From: Methylophilaceae bacterium
Lineage (GTDB): Bacteria > Pseudomonadota > Gammaproteobacteria > Burkholderiales > Methylophilaceae
NCBI GenBank assembly: GCA_017880825.1
Contig: JADGRN010000011.1
Coordinates: 1-16,953, forward strand
Length of the DNA: 16,953 bases
Direction of reading: 5' to 3'
A model generated the notes under the pieces. That model had not been told where the DNA came from and did not search any database. It worked only from the letters and a program-made list of their open reading frames with translations. A program made the translations under genes and the position numbers. Below are positions 16,558 through 16,953 of this stretch, piece by piece. Positions within the stretch are counted from its first letter, which is position 1, and each line of letters begins with the position of its first letter.

Positions 16558-16764
16558 CTAGCAGCAGCGCTTAACGCCTTTCCATTTTTTATCCTGCCAC
16601 TGCTTGAAGAATTCCTCTCTGGAAAGCATAGTCTCGGTTGTCTGGTCGGCTACAGCATCATCGCCTTGATGATGTTCTGCATAATGTTTGAGGTATTGCT
16701 CGTAGGCATCGTCGCCGGAAAGGCGACGTATCATCTGCCATAGTATTTTAAGTTTAGTAAGCAT
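16558..16764 (-). CDS. ybdD: YbdD/YjiX-family small protein, CstA partner
   Basis: A 68-residue cytoplasmic protein of the YbdD/YjiX family (DUF466). Its features match the family: a short amphipathic start (MLTKLKILWQMIRRLSGDD), then Y-x2-Y-L-x-H around YEQYLKHYAEHH, the MLSREEFFKQWQDKKW segment and the C-terminal RCC. Family members accompany the CstA/BtsT carbon-starvation transporters, and in E. coli the YbdD/YjiX partners are needed for full pyruvate uptake; the same is inferred here. A longer frame starts five codons upstream, but the ATG at 16764 is preferred because it overlaps the cstA stop as TGATG, the signature of translational coupling. At 42-56 the protein has an acidic insertion (HHQGDDAVADQTTET region) compared with the E. 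coli protein. Confidence 0.9.
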   Translation of the reverse strand: MLTKLKILWQMIRRLSGDDAYEQYLKHYAEHHQGDDAVADQTTETMLSREEFFKQWQDKKWKGVKRCC

Positions 16765-16953
16765 CAGTCCCGCACCCAATCTTCCTCTAGTCTACACGGA
16801 ATATGTGGCGTTTCGGTAAGCGCCGGCACCGGCTTGCCTGCCAGATGACGCCAGCACACGCGCAGCATGTCAAACACGATCACCCACAGCACCGCCACAA
16901 AAAACAGCGTCAGCCAGGCATCCAGTTGCTGGTTGAATATCAGCTGCGGAGCA
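16764..16953 (-). CDS. cstA: Carbon starvation protein CstA, C-terminal fragment (runs off window)
   Basis: Only the last 62 residues are in the window; the 5' part lies beyond 16953. The segment begins LIFNQQLDAWLTLFFVAVLW, continues with the final membrane helix (about the 12th to 29th visible residue) and DMLRVCWR, and ends with a cytoplasmic tail PALTETPHIPCRLEEDWVRD. The IFN..LDA..., hydrophobic helix, ..R..., ETPH.P.RL pattern is that of CstA C-termini. CstA is an inner-membrane transporter of peptides and/or pyruvate induced on carbon limitation. The identification rests on this short tail plus the ybdD gene coupled to it (TGATG), which together make it fairly secure. Confidence 0.82.
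   Translation of the reverse strand, partial: APQLIFNQQLDAWLTLFFVAVLWVIVFDMLRVCWRHLAGKPVPALTETPHIPCRLEEDWVRD

Noticed and set aside
1..16953. Mobile elements, CRISPR arrays, tRNA or rRNA genes
   Set aside because: I saw no spaced direct-repeat array, transposase or integrase motif, cloverleaf or rRNA core sequence; all long stretches are accounted for by housekeeping genes.

Overview
The window looks like a chromosomal segment of a betaproteobacterium, probably of the Nitrosomonadales (Gallionellaceae, Nitrosomonadaceae or Methylophilaceae type). This is inferred from the dusB-fis pair followed by purH-purD, the short (78-residue) Fis, the small c551/c552-like periplasmic cytochromes, and moderately GC-rich, uniform codon use. 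No transposase, integrase, phage gene, tRNA, rRNA or CRISPR array is visible, and nothing indicates recent transfer. Most of the content is housekeeping.

Layout: (1) 18-170, minus: a 50-residue entericidin-like lipoprotein. (2) 370-7581, plus: dusB and fis, overlapping by 4 bases; after a 170-base gap, purH, purD, tsaC and hemF, closely spaced and probably co-transcribed; then a 12-helix-type APC amino-acid permease. A perfect 11-bp hairpin at 7601-7626 sits where the two strands' genes converge. (3) 7652-13173, minus: reading in the direction of transcription, ilvD, a yeaD-like hexose-phosphate mutarotase, a YyaL/SSP411-type thioredoxin-fold protein and two tandem mono-heme cytochromes c. 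Gaps are 21, 18, 36 and 20 bases, so this could be one operon. (4) 13235-16526, plus: lgt, then an unusual 800-residue GspE/PilB-type secretion ATPase standing alone. (5) 16558-16953, minus: cstA (only its C-terminal 62 residues are in the window) translationally coupled to ybdD, a carbon-starvation/pyruvate uptake pair.

Functionally, plus-strand genes cover tRNA modification (DusB dihydrouridine, TsaC t6A), nucleoid control (Fis), the end of purine synthesis (PurD, PurH) and oxygen-dependent heme synthesis (HemF). The minus-strand cluster joins branched-chain amino-acid synthesis, sugar phosphate handling and periplasmic electron transfer.

The items most worth a second look are: the ATPase, whose N-terminal third carries two copies of a small beta-rich module followed by four 30-residue-period repeats, the third fitting the MshEN cyclic-di-GMP-binding motif, plus an enlarged zinc-finger loop; the dyad-rich intergenic region in front of it; and a c-type cytochrome with no methionine available as axial heme ligand, paired with a canonical paralogue.
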